This document shows positions 1-12,892 of a stretch of 64,000 nucleotides of DNA, one piece after another; within the stretch, counting starts at the first letter, position 1; each line of letters opens with the position of its first letter. The stretch lies in assembly GCA_903813345.2 (NCBI GenBank), contig CAIIXF020000001.1, positions 58,421,885 through 58,485,884 on the forward strand. The letters are read 5' to 3'. This DNA comes from Owenia fusiformis. Its lineage: Eukaryota; Annelida; Polychaeta; Sabellida; Oweniidae. The translations under genes were made by a program, and so were the position numbers. Under the pieces are notes generated by a model. That model ran no database searches, was not told the origin of the DNA, and was given only the letters and a program-made list of their open reading frames with translations.

Positions 1-77
1 GTCAGAATATTAGTGTTCTGCCAAAGTAGATTGATGAAGGGTCAAATCTCCTAACTCTCTCAGTGACCTTGTAATTT

Positions 78-500
78 GGTAACAGCTGGAAAATAACCAA
101 TTTTGGTAGAAAATTGCTATACCTGCACATGTTATTTTCTGGTACAAAATTAAGTATGAAGGCATGTGTGTATTTCCTTGCTTTTTTTCAGGAAAGTATC
201 ATTACATTGTCTTCTTTTAGTATACATTGTTGTATATATATGGTAAGAGGTCAACGGGAACTCCAGGAAATTCTGATATTTCACACTTCCTATTTTTCCA
301 AATTTTCTTTCAAAGTTTCCAGACAACACAGGAGCTACCATTGACCTGTTTCCAGGTTTACTAAAAGTAGACAATGTAATGATATTTTCCTGAAAAAAGC
401 AAGGAAATTGTCACATGCCTTCAAACTTAATTTTGAACCAGAAAATAACATGTACACGTATTGCAATTTTTTACCAAAATGTTACTTTCCAGCTGAACCT
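78..500. repeat. Fold-back (inverted-repeat) element
   Basis: The left arm (about 78-180) and the right arm (about 395-500) are imperfect reverse complements: GGTAACAGCTGG on the left mirrors CCAGCTGAAC on the right, and further blocks match inward. This is typical of a non-autonomous MITE. Family not identified. Confidence 0.6.
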
Positions 501-2371
501 TAACTAAATGAGGAGGGGTAGAAAAACGAAATTACTTTCACATTAAATGACACCTGATCGAGCCCCTAAACATAAGTTAGGAGGTCATTCAAGTGCACTG
601 TTGAGGTTCACTTGTTATAAATGAACAATGATGAACAAATACGATGTAAATATTCCCCATTCTAGATGACACGCTGAAGATTTTTTTTTGATATTTTTAT
701 GAAGTATTTGTAGGTTATGTTTAATATGTTAGAAATGATGTTGAATTCAATCTAGACTTGAGTGCACATTCAGTACTTATATTAAAGACCCCTTGGGGGT
801 ACTATGAGTATACATGTACATATAAACTAGAGGGTTGATTGATAAAACATAATCGTTAAATTCTATCTAATAGAAGTAATTGTCGTTGATAATAAAAAGT
901 TGTATAAGTATCTATATCTGGATTATCATGAGGTATCAATATATAAGAGACCTGAGACCTCACACTCTGTTTTCAGAAAATCATGTGGTCAAAAGTTTCA
1001 CTGGAATCGTCAATTTACATTAATTATACATAGTTTTAACAATGTGCCAATGCCATATTAGGATACTAGAAATCATCCACTGAAGAATTTCATTTACTAT
1101 AAAATATGTTATATCCAGGGTATTTCATTACAATATCAAGACATGAATTTAAATGACCTGGTGGTCTTCATGCTTGTCTTTTACCTAAAACTACTGGCTC
1201 AACTACAGTAGCTTGTGTAAGTTAACTATCTAAGTTTATGTTTTGTGTTCTTGGCACACATAGCTTTAAGATACTTTTTATTAACATTTTTCCCAAGCAC
1301 AACATCTCTATGTTAATAAAGTCATTGATGCAAAAATGAAAAATCATATCAAAGATTGTTTCAATACATGTACAGTCTTATCAACTGCTGAAAAGGGTCT
1401 TGTGATACTGTAATGGCACAATATGTGATAGAACTGAATATATGCAATACGTTTATATAAACTGGGCCTAGTCCTTTATTAACATTCCAATTGTCTTAAA
1501 TATTGATGATTTTCTCAATAGATGTCCACCCAATGATGTATAATTTGTTTGAAAATATGATTCTGATTCTTTATATTTCAAATATTTTTTGTAAATCAGA
1601 ATAGGTTGTAAGATTTTTGAATTGAAAAACCTAAGGGATTAAGCTGGCAAGTTTTAAACATTTGTTCAGATATTGAAAGAGGTTTTGATTGTTGAAACAT
1701 TGAGAGATCTAACCAGCTCACTTCCTTAACATTTCTCCATGTATATTATTTTGAAACATTATTTACACTGAAAACTGTTATACATAGTGATATATAAAAG
1801 CAAATATTGTATGATGTTTGATGCAGCTATTGATAATATACAAATACACATGTTTTTCAAATAGAAATATTATATTTTGTTTATTTGTTTAAGAAATTGG
1901 GGTGGAAAATACCTGAAAAAACCCACTGAATTTCAAGTTTTGGAAGAGTATGCAGACAAAGATTCATATAGAATTCATCCACAATTACTTTGGATTTATC
2001 AAATATTGAAGAATTTCCTGTTTTGTAAAAATGCACCATATTTATTTTTCATGTAGAATTTTACACAGAATTTGCATTTTTTCAATGGAGGAAATTACTA
2101 TGTCTCAGGTCAGTATGTTAACACTCTTGCAGTACATACTTCCCAGTGTTCCTGTTTCAAGCTATATCACTAAGCTCATACATATTCCCACACTCAGTCT
2201 CTGAGCCTGAACACCTATAATGTTTCAATGAATACTCCTTCCTTTAACACTCCTTGTGTGGAATTTCAACTCACAGAAAACTTGTTGGAGTGCTTTATAA
2301 AGGCTTATGAAGTTCACCTGTCTCCGCTATTAGCTCCCTCTATTGACCCAGAAATTGCTTCTATCTTAGGA
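501..2371. other. AT-rich intergenic / SETD9 downstream region
   Basis: No coding exon, RNA gene or clear repeat is recognised. The part next to 2371 should include the SETD9 3' UTR, but I could not choose a polyadenylation site. Confidence 0.5.
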
Positions 2372-5300
2372 TCAATGTACCACTGTGAAATATGAAGAAA
2401 AGAGTTCCTCATCCTCTGATATATCCCTAAGTGAAACCAGGGCCACTGTTCTACACCTGAAATAAAAGAATTACATTCATGATCCAATAGAGGAATTGCT
2501 ATATCAAGGGTTGGATCGAGAGATTTGGGTTTTGATGCAATAGAGTGCTTTTATGAAAAATTGCATACTTTCCACGGCGGACAAATCTTTCGATCTCAAC
2601 ACATTTGTATAGATGGATATTGCTTTCTACATCATAATTGCTTTCTATATCATAACTTTACACACAGTGAAACCTATTAAAGTGAACACAACTTTTCCCT
2701 CTAATCCATGATGCAATATGTTAGCAGCAATGGACTGCATGATCAAAACTATTGACAAGTCTGACCAATCAGAATTCAAAGTTAAAACAAATACAATACC
2801 TGTAGTCTGAGTAGCCTGGAGATTGGTACCATGCATGAGGAATATACTGACGAAGGTGGAATTGTAGACTATCCCCAAGATCAACCTCCTGGTATGCTAC
2901 ATTGGCCGGGTGATCTGTAAACACAAAACAAAACATGTGCATAATCAAATACAGTAAAACCTGTCTGATGGCACACACATCTGTAAAGAACACCTCTCTA
3001 TATGGAATAGTTTTAAAAGCTAAGTCCCACCTACTTACATGTTAATGAACCCTCTCTGAGAGGAACACCTGTCTACAAGAAACGATTTTGGTTAAACAAA
3101 GGATGTTCCATATCCATAGGTTTTACCATGAGCTTTCATCTAGTTGAAAGCCTATGGTTTTACTGTGTTCTTTACAGTCACAAAACCTGACCTAAAGCAC
3201 TGCCGTAAATGATGGATTGAACCAGTGTGTGTAAAATCCCACTAGAACATTTCTCATCCTCTCTTGCTATGGTCTAGCAATATATACCGTTACCTCACAA
3301 TACTGAATATAAAAACTATTTTTTACTCTCAAAAATACTGTACAACTAAACATTGCGGGATACTGTTAAATTTAAAATACAACATGGGAAACACGGAGTG
3401 ATGAAGCAGACAAACCGTTTGAGCGATTGTTGATGTACTGTCCAATGCCGAGGGGATTGATGGGAAAGTCAGTCAACCATGACATATCACATGTGTAGAA
3501 TGGACCAATCCTTTCTCTTCCATGACAAGACCTGAAACAATTAAAGCCGATCACTGTCAACAAAGAAGTTGGAGACTTCAACAACATGCAACTAACTGTA
3601 GTGGTGACATTAAAATGCAGAATGAAACGAGTCAAATCACTCAAATCAATACATTCCAAATGCAACAGGTAGAATAAGTATAATTCAAACTGAAATAAAC
3701 AACCACAATTTGTAACTGGAGCACTAGTCTTACTTGAAGATGAATTTGGACAAGCCACTATCATTGCCATCAATGAGGAGACCATCAATGCAGCGGAAGA
3801 TGAAAGGATTGTTGATAGACTGGAAGAGTATTGGATCTTGGGGCTGATACAGGGTACCTGTAAGAATACAATGAAATAATGGTATCATTTATGGTTGCAT
3901 ATATTTTCTTGATAGCACGGTTTGATTTTTTAGATTTTGCTTAAATGAATTATATATAGCAAGTCTGTAATGATTTAAAACTAATTAACATACGAGGTAA
4001 AATCAGATAACACAAACTATTGAAAAAATAGACATCTTAGGCCCTAAATATACCTGGATACAATGCGACAAGCGAGTGCTTAGGTATCTTTCCTCTTGTG
4101 ACAGCCACACCTCTTCCTCCACCAATCAGCTGACTGGGACACCTGTCAATCACAAATCCTGTTGTATCATACAACTTCTCCATGTTCTTCATATGTAGAG
4201 ATCTCACATCCTCAAATGACCTTGGTTTGTATAACTCATACATTTCATCCATAGACATGGCCTCCTCATGGTGCTGGCTCACATTTAGGTGATGGGTGGT
4301 GCGTGATGATGGTTCATTATCAAAGAGTGCATGTAAGATTCCAAGTAAACTGTCAACTAACTGTTCATCTGGGATTATTTTGTCATGTTCACCTGTTTTG
4401 ACTTCTCTCACAGACCTGAAATGTAGAAATTAAAGTGAGATACATGATTTACCTCTGGCACTTTTATGTGCTGTGATAAGTGTAAATAAGGGTAGATGTT
4501 TAACATAACAGACTATGTTGTGATAAAGTTTCAGAACGAGAGCAAGTAACCCTCTTGTAATAAAGCAGGGTGTTCAAGCCTTCAAGGTGCGCTCAATGTA
4601 CAACTCAATGCACACTTTCAGTCCAGATGAAACCTATTGCAAATCACCTTAACTGTACTTAAAACTTGTACTACAAGTTCATCCCCCCTCAAAATAATAG
4701 GTGCTACGCCCATGCTCTTGTAATAAAGCAGGGTGTTCAAGCCTTCAAGGTGCGCTCAATGCACGACTCAATGAAACCTATTGCGAATCAGCTTATAGTT
4801 AAAACTTGTACAACAAGTTGTAGACTATCAGCAGATAACATCTTCCTGGAAATATAAAGAGGTAAATAGGAGGCTGGTAGCCAGGGGGGGGGGCTCTGTC
4901 AACCATGGGGGCGGATGCTCAAGTCGCTCCATCCCCCCCATGGCAAGAAATCCTTTCAAAATCATTTTCACCATTCTGAGCACTTTTCGCATGCTTTTTG
5001 GCAAAACTGTCAAAAAGCTCCCCCCCCCTTGGCAACCCCCCCTTTGGTAAAACTGCTCCCCCTCCACTGGTAAATCCTGGCTACGGGCCTGTATTATTGG
5101 TATTTCTTCTTTCCAGGTATCCTGGAAAAATGGTCAGGTAACTGGTTGTCACTGTTCTTCCAGGTGGGCCACAGCAGATGTCAGCTGTAATATCTTCTAC
5201 ATGTAATTGCAATATATTAATCTTGACACAGTTACTTTCACTTTCATTTTAGAACACTTTATCTAGGTCAAACTTTATCTTGCCTTTCTTTTAAATTCAG

Positions 5301-6272
5301 AGATATCCATGGAACAAATCTGTATCTGTATTGCCTCCACTTCTTAATGAACTCTTTGAACATCGAAGTAAAGTGATATGATACGCTAAATGTTGCCTAA
5401 TTAGGTGAAAATACACTAAATAGCCTTCATTTTAATATGTCAATTTAACTTCAGATGCTCACTAAATTACAAACTAGTCAACAAGTGACTTCTATGAAAA
5501 GAAACGACAAATGTGCTTTTTATTACTAATAAATACATATTAGGTTTAATTAGTTTTATTATATCATAATAATGATAATATCTCAAAAAATAAAATGAAA
5601 TTATTTTCAAATATCTTTGAGATAAAATGCAAATTAAAAGTTATCGTTTTCCGTTAGGCCAAGGAGTTTGAAATCTAGATAAAACATTGAGCCAAATCGA
5701 CAAAATTATCACCTCACATAAAACATATAATTAAACGTAAAATCGTCCGGAAAAAATGATTGTGTATGTTTAGGTAAGTGTATGATTAATGTATCACTTA
5801 TTTGTTTGTGAAATCAACTCGATATTGCCTATATTACCTGAGATATTGATCTTTGATTTATTCATTTATTTTTTTATTTTTTTCAGTTCAACATTTGATC
5901 AATACTTCTTTACAAGACCATTATCTTGTGCAGTTGCAATGATATTCTTCATTCTTGTTTCTTTAGGTTAGTGTGTTCATGTAAAGGTTGGCACTGACTG
6001 TTATGCTGCTTTCCACTCTAGAAACTTTTCACTTGATCAAAATGTCAACCATCCATACCACAGGGGCTTGTCTCGAGGCGTCGGGCAAGCCCTTTGATGA
6101 GTGTACTGCTTATTAAGAGTAAAAGGGGAGCTCGGTTTTGATGCTTCCTGAAATTTGTAGAAAATGATTGTTAGATAATATCCAGTAAAAACATAAGGAA
6201 TCCTTTCAATAATCGACATGCTGATTCAAACAACACTACAGAGTAAACTTACCTAAAATGGTAGCAATCCAT
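2372..6272 (-). CDS. SETD9: SET domain-containing protein 9 (SETD9), six coding exons
   Basis: Coding exons on the minus strand: 6272-6253, 4415-4054, 3857-3734, 3531-3416, 2914-2800 and 2456-2372 (stop). All have AG/GT borders and phases agree, giving 822 nt and 273 residues (human SETD9 is about 299). The protein matches SETD9 along its length. There is a GGRGVAVTRG motif at the start of the SET region, then FRCIDGLLIDGND, then the SET core NPLGIGQYINNRSN. After that come YQEVDL and a C-terminal block ending EELFSSYF. SETD9 is a poorly characterised putative lysine methyltransferase. The first exon (MDCYHF, only 20 coding nt) is chosen because its phase fits and an in-frame TAA lies upstream; the vertebrate N-terminus is longer, so a further upstream exon is possible. 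Core exons are near certain, the start is tentative. Confidence 0.88.
2951..3166. repeat. Short interspersed element with ACAGTAAAACC ends
   Basis: It opens with ACAGTAAAACCTG and ends with GGTTTTACTGT, a short terminal inverted repeat, inside a SETD9 intron. Related ends occur near 6856, 21640, 25704 and 26050, so this is a dispersed MITE-like family. Confidence 0.5.
4551..4850. repeat. Direct duplication of about 154 bp
   Basis: The block starting CTCTTGTAATAAAGCAGGGT at about 4551 recurs at about 4705 with few changes. It is in a SETD9 intron, just upstream of exon 2. No coding potential recognised. Confidence 0.6.
4871..5091. repeat. MITE with GTAGCCAGG / CCTGGCTACGGGCC ends
   Basis: Inverted ends (GGTAGCCAGG and CCTGGCTACGGGCCT) flank a C/G-tract-rich body. 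Related copies occur at 12692-12892, 14971-15072, 52157-52246 and 52329-52459. Confidence 0.65.
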
Positions 6273-6619
6273 CCACTTGTTGCTGAGAAATCTGAAGAAT
6301 ATGTAAAGAAGTGATTACACTGCAAGTACCGAATTTTTTTGAAGCCAAATTATTACCTCCAGAGTCGATTTCTTCCCCAAGACACGTCCACTGTTAAAAA
6401 TTGGTAGTTCCTAGAGTTCTTTGTTTCCTTAGGTTCATTCCCGTATGTTATTTTTAACGAAGGACAGCCTATAACGACTGCTATACGCAAAAAGATGCAT
6501 GAAATTAAGTTTCGAAACTGAAAGTTGAAAAATGGCGACTTTCCCGTGTTCTATGCGCAGGTGCGTTCAATCCAGCAATTGGATTACTTCATATTATATG
6601 AACGCATGCGCAATAACTA

Positions 6620-7060
6620 CACATATATTTTTAGATAGATGTCACTTGCGTTCATTATTTCACAGCAGTCCCTTCCCATGATGCACCTAATATTGCGGAA
6701 ATATTTTCCTTTAGTGATAAAACAATCAACCTTGTAGCACCGCTTCTTTTTTGGCTTTGAAAAAATGTTTTGGCTGGTGTTTAAAATCGATTGAGGTGAG
6801 AAACATGTTTGTGGACTATCGCCGCTTTTTTCCCATGATGAACAGTTCAAATTACAGTAAAACCTGTCCAATCCGAACACCCATGGGACCAGCCAAAAGC
6901 GTTCAAATTGGCAGGTGTTCAAATTTCGAGGATATTGTTGGTCGGGGGGGGGGGGGATTTCAAATTACATATACATGGAATAGTTGATACATGCTTTTAC
7001 TACCCATAAGCTAGACTTTCATGAAAACATGTAACCATTCTCTAACTAGGATCCAGTTTA
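6620..7060. repeat. Non-coding, with an ACAGTAAAACC repeat copy and a poly-G tract
   Basis: A copy of the ACAGTAAAACCTG family starts at 6856. A run of about 12 G follows near 6944. No gene seen. Confidence 0.4.
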
Positions 7061-7065
7061 TTATG

Positions 7066-7240
7066 TCACCATCACAAGTGGTGACATATTGTTAAAGTCT
7101 CAAACTTTTTTGGATTATCTGTAATAAATCGTGTATGTAACAAATGGCAACTGTAACAAATGGCAGGTGGTGACATTTTGCATGTTTATGCCTCACTATA
7201 GCTAAGAAGTGAATAATAGCAAACTCAACTCTGACCTGAT
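7066..7240. repeat. Dispersed repeat starting TGTCACC...GGTGACATATT
   Basis: The block opens with the short palindrome TGTCACCATCACAAGTGGTG and contains AACAAATGGCAGGTGGTGA. Two further copies are in this window, at 16483-16640 and 32558-32700. Confidence 0.6.
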
Positions 7241-7265
7241 ACTTTGAAATCGATACTGCTCTTTT

Positions 7266-8156
7266 TTGGCTCACACAGTGAGCCTATGGGATCGACCAGG
7301 CGTCCGTCCGTTGATCCGTCCGTCCATCCGTCAACATTGGCCGCACAAATTAAAACTGCTATTCAGATTGAGTCATATCCACATTCATTTTATGCATATC
7401 CATAATGCCTATTTGACCTATCATCGCCATTTCCCAAGTTCGCCCGGTTTCTAAGAAATTGCTGATTTTGACGTCAAAAAGTCTAATTTTCTGTAAATAC
7501 TAGACACTTTGTTGAAGTCGAACTTTCAAATAACTTTTAGTAGTTGCTGTATATGCAACTTATGTCCTCTGAAGATTTCAAAGCTCTTGGAATTACACTT
7601 TTTGGTATTTACTCTATAAAATTTGACAAAAAGTAGGACTTGCGTCATTTTCAGGAAACTTTATCATGTATAAAGTCAGTGGCAAGTTTCTCAAAGTTTG
7701 CCTTATACTTGATCATTTCTTGCAATGAATTACATCATAACTAGATTTAAGCATTCCCTACATATTGCACAATATATGTCAGCATCAAATTTTTACCGTT
7801 TTTGAGATATTTGACGTCAAAGAACAGTAAAAATAAGTTATTTTTCAACTTGCTTCAATTTGACCAATTTTTTGGAAAATTATCTACAACCTTTGAAAGG
7901 TCAAAAAAGTTGATTTTTCAAATTCATTTTTGGATGTAAATTTTGGTCAGCTTAATCACAAAAGACCTTACTGAGCTCTGAATAAGTAAAATTTTCAAGG
8001 TCAGATATCATCAAACTAGGTCACACAACTGTGCTATCTAAGTTTCTTAAAGTTTGAGACTACAAATCCAAATTAATATTTTTGTTTGAAAGTCAGGATA
8101 TACATTCCTCTGAAGGTTCCAAACTGTGTGAGCACAGGACCGTGGGTCCTTTATCT
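7266..8156. mobile_element. Non-autonomous DNA element with GGCTCACACAG ends
   Basis: The left end has GGCTCACACAGTGAGCC followed by repeated CCGTCCGTCC-type motifs. The right end has CTGTGTGAGC and GGTCCTTTATC. About 0.9 kb, no transposase seen. The internal sequence (GACGTCAAA motifs, ATTTTTGGA) is non-coding. Confidence 0.5.
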
Positions 8157-11100
8157 AATAATCATTATAAGACAGGTAGATTTGAACATTATCCCTTATC
8201 TGTGATAGGGACATGAAAATTATATGGGATTTGCTACACCTTGGTGTTTCTGTTTTCTAGTTTTCAAATAAAACTTGACGTTCATCTGAACTTATCGATC
8301 TTATTTATTTTATAGGGGACCATTGTGGTAATTCCAGAATTTACACCATTTACACCATGTCTCTACTTTATCAGCTTTTTGTTGTCAAAATAGCACATTT
8401 AGCATATAAGAATCATCATGTGAGGCTTGTGAGCCAACCTAATGGTGACTTTTTCTTAGAAAATACGAAAGAACCTGTGAGTTTGCAACAGTTTAAATTT
8501 TTAAAATGTTTTGCATTATTTGCAGTGTTCAAATTCAGAATTTTAGACATCATTTTAATTTAACAGTACACTGTTAAATTAGATTCTATTGATATTCTAT
8601 TTATAAGAACTTCTGATGTATCACAACAACATATTTATATCATAACAGCCAAAAGTCAAAAGTTATAAATTATTATTTGTTTGGTATAATTAATAACTAA
8701 CCATAAGTTGTTATCAGATGTTATCTGAAATTCTCACATGTCCTTATACTGGTCAGAGGTTCAAAATGATATGTATTAACTATTAAATACAATATATTGT
8801 TGTACATTTTCAATAAAACCTACGCAACTTCAGTGAATTCATGAAATAATTAATTTACTAAGCGACTTATTATCTTATCAATCCATGTACAACCGCTCCA
8901 CTGACATTGAATTGATTGTGACAAAATAAAATGACCTTTATCGTCACCTTCAAAAAGTGGCATATTGTCACATTTTTCTGTGACCAGTGTTCAGTGGTTG
9001 ATATCTGTGACAAATTGTCACCTTTTTGTTATCATTTGAAGCATTTTGTGATATTCAAGTAATATATTAGTTCAGCTTGAAATATGCGTAGAGAAAAACA
9101 AAACTTGTTTTAGTCATATTACATAAAATCATTTCTTTAATTCATTTCAGTATAACATACTGCATAAAGGTTTTTACTTTTTTCTAACATAATCAATAGT
9201 AAAGGTTTGATTTAAAGCTTGCTTAATGTGTTGGTTTAAAATGTCAGTTAACCCTTTGGATGAAATAATGTGAAAAACATTTTAATTCATGTTTTGTTAA
9301 ACAATTTTGACTGATTGGAAATCATTTACTGAAATTAGAACTTTTTAAACAAAGCATTTGAGACAAACCTCTGAGCTCGCAGAGCCATTACTTCAGGTCC
9401 ATATATTTCTATGCGCTGGACAACATTTTAATAAGATGAGAAAATAAACTACCAGTTTAAAATGAGGGGGTATGTTATCTTCTTTCCTTTAAGTATCCTC
9501 CTCAGCACCATGAATGAAATTCCTGGGGATTGGCTCAAAAAGGGTGTTTGGTCACACCTAATGCACCCCCGCCTTCCTGCGGAGGCCTATGGTGCCTAAG
9601 GTGGCATAGGTAGAAAGTATTGGGTCATGTCTGTAGCTGTTTTAAACATATACTGTATGGCACAAATCATCACTATATTTGCTGCAATACATTAATATCA
9701 AAAATGTAATTTCATTTATTGGACAATACATGTTTCTATCTTGCATACACATTGTGCCTATTTATTGAAATACAGATAAGTGCAGTAACTCTATATTAGT
9801 AATTAAGTATACATGTGGGAGTTGATATTGATCGTTATATTAAGACTCAATAGAACACAGTAGTCGCTACATTCATCTACGAAGGATGTTATTTGAAATT
9901 CAAAATAGGATTGAATTATGTTATCTGCGCACTCCAGCCTTGCAGCATAATTCCTGTTGAATTTCTACCCAGTATATGAACAGTATGCATTATTTTTATG
10001 CCAAATTTTCATGGAATTTACAATTCCTTGAGAATATTCAGGCGTACTTGAGCAATGTCCCCTAAATCCATGTATATAGAATTCTTGTCAAAATATTTGT
10101 CAACAAATTGCAGACAATAGAATACACTTGAAGAGTTCTTTGATTTGTGATTTTCATGGAAAACAGTGTGATTGTTTTATAAAAGATCCCATGTTATTTT
10201 ATCACAGGTTTTATCACTTGTTTTTGAGAGATACGTTTTACATTCATTTTAGTTTGCTTCATCTACACTTAACTCTGTGTTTAAAGAGGAACCTCAAGAC
10301 TGACTAAGCCAACCGGAGCTTGTCATCGCCAAAAGGGTGATTTTCTATATATGGCCATCTCCCCGTCCCCACAAACGTTGAAATCACAATATTGACTATC
10401 CAGTAATGACTGTCAGGAAAAATATATTTATTTGATTTTGACAACCTGAAAAAACAAAACTATGAATCACTTTATAGATGAGTTTATAAAAATTAGATGA
10501 CATTTTGATGAATGTTCTAATTATCGATTAAAAAATATATGATAGTATTTATTTGCTGTCTCTCTGTTCAGGTCGTTATGCCATTCAAGTGCTTTATGGG
10601 GTGAAATTAAAATTCTAGTTGATTACAAGAAATGTTATACTGTGTATTGATTATAATGAAAACTGCATCATTCAATACATTTCAAAAGATTGAAGATTGA
10701 TTTTATAAAACTTGCCTGGATAATATTAAAGGAATGTCTGTGCTTCAGACGACCTTGTTTGCCCTCTGATGTTATTGCGATTAATGTGTTCTTTGTTTTA
10801 CCTTATAATTCATGTTTTTCATATGTCATTATTTGGTAGATTTTTATTGTAGAATTAGTAAAACTATTACAGTCTGCCATTATTCATCTTGGTTTATTCA
10901 TGGCCCCATGGTTTATTTTCCCAATCTAAAGGTAAATTTTAATCCCTTGAAAACCAACATGAATTTATGACAAACTATCATGAAATAACCAATTTTAAAT
11001 ATCGATAAATAGCAATAAATATTTTGTATTAAGTAAACGTTTGATGATGGTCATTACATTTATAAATATTATTCACAGTTTTTTTGCACTGTAATGACAA

Positions 11101-12037
11101 GTGGTATTTAAAAATGATACGAAAGTCTGAATTCTTTAACTTCTGCATGTAATCCCTCTGGCAGATTCAACATCGGCATACATCAGCAACAATGCATGCA
11201 AAATCATCAAATGATTTATGATAATATTCAAGTTTGCAGAATTGAAACCATTGTAGGAAATCAATTCCTCCATATTTCTCAAATGATTCTGCAATCCCAT
11301 ATATATCCACCTCTTGCATTTTATTTTTTACTGGAGGTTTATAAAAAGAGACAATATTTTAGAATCAATTCCTTTAAGTCTTTTTCACAGATTTTATTAT
11401 ATATGTTCTGTACATGTTAATTCATATTTTGATATTTGTCAAAAATGACACCCTTATTGTGGTTATGCTTTCAGATGAACAAGAAAGATGCAGGAAATAA
11501 ACAAGAAGCCATAAATCTTAACACATCATAACAGTTTATTAATATCAGAAGGATAAAACAAAAGCTGGACTTGAGCAAGGATATATACTGCACCGCTACA
11601 GAGATACTGTGTTGACAATTTACAAACAAGAAAATCCAAGCAGTAAGCTTATGTAGCGGGAGAGAGTACGAAAACGAAGAGGTTCGTATTGATTTTTACA
11701 CAAATTGCTACATATGAGGTTTATTTTATTTTCCTAGGCATCTACAGACATTTACAGCGATCATTTGATCAGATTCAGTAGGCATATTATGGCCTAAATT
11801 GACTTCAGCTATGATGTTGAATAATAAATGTTCAATGTTATATCCTTTCTAAAAGGGATTTACTATGTTTAAAATTACTGGATGCAGAGATCTTTCAGTA
11901 TTAAAGTAAATAGGTACTGCACCCACTTGATATTTTGAAAATAAGCTAGTAACACCCACCTATATCCCACTTGCAACTACCTGGGAACCTATTTGTACCT
12001 ACTTGAAAACCTATTTGCACCTACTTAAAAATTACAG
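8157..12037. other. Long non-coding stretch upstream of SLC12A8
   Basis: AT-rich sequence. Open frames here (for example 8357-8563 and 11196-11420) lack homology that I recognise and have low-complexity composition. An SLC12A8 5' UTR exon may lie here or further left, but I cannot place it. Confidence 0.4.
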
Positions 12038-12139
12038 AAATAGTGAAAAATTGTGATATTTTGACAAACGTTGGTCAGAATTGTGAAAAATAGTGAAAAA
12101 TTGTGATATTTTGACAAACGTTGGTCAGAATTGTGAAAT
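12038..12139. repeat. Two-copy 51-bp tandem repeat
   Basis: AATAGTGAAAAATTGTGATA begins two successive copies, at 12038 and 12089, each ending TTGGTCAGAATTGTGAAA. The copies are practically identical, so recent. Confidence 0.8.
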
Positions 12140-12691
12140 GTGAATTTTTCAATGACTTGATAGATAAATCCTAGGTCGAATATTGTCATAGAGTGTAATG
12201 TTTTCACTGTAAATCTTGCAATATTTACTCTTCAGTATACATGCTTTATCATGGTTTCTTTATCAAAGAGATCACTTGATTAGAAAGGTTTTATTAATCA
12301 TCAATCATTCATAATGTTCAACCTTACTTCAGATGATAGACTACGTTTGATGAATATTATTATATCCAGTACAACAAAATGATATTGAATTCACATGACC
12401 AGCATTGTATTGATGTATCTCCATTGTAGAGTTTCAATTTTGCTTTATATTAGCATTCTGATACTTGTAGCATCCTTCTGTTTCACCATCAGGGCTGAGA
12501 AGAAATGAGATGTCATGGTTTATCATGTTGTTATATTAGAGAGTTCTAATAACAGTGCAAGTGATAAGCAAATTTGTGCAGTTTTTGATCAAGCCCATGT
12601 GTATTGTAGTCACCCTAACATACATATTTCTGGAGGTTAGGAGGGGATGGAGGGCTTTGAAACAGATGAACATATGTGAGAAGATACATGG

Positions 12692-12892
12692 CAGGCCCGT
12701 AGCGAGGATTTTCCAAGGCGGGTTCACTTTTTCAAAAACTCCAGGGAAGTTTACTTTTGTCAATTTTGGTCCAAAAGTGGCCAAAATCACTTAAAAAAGT
12801 GCTCAGAATGATGAAAAGGTGCATGTTTTTGAGAGAATTTTTGGCCAGGGGGGTTTGCTCAAACCCATCGAATCGTCCTGGCTACGGGCCTG
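12692..12892. repeat. MITE of the GCCCGTAGC family
   Basis: CAGGCCCGTAGCGAGG at the left and CCTGGCTACGGGCCTG at the right are inverted copies. The body is 200 bp and non-coding. Confidence 0.7.
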
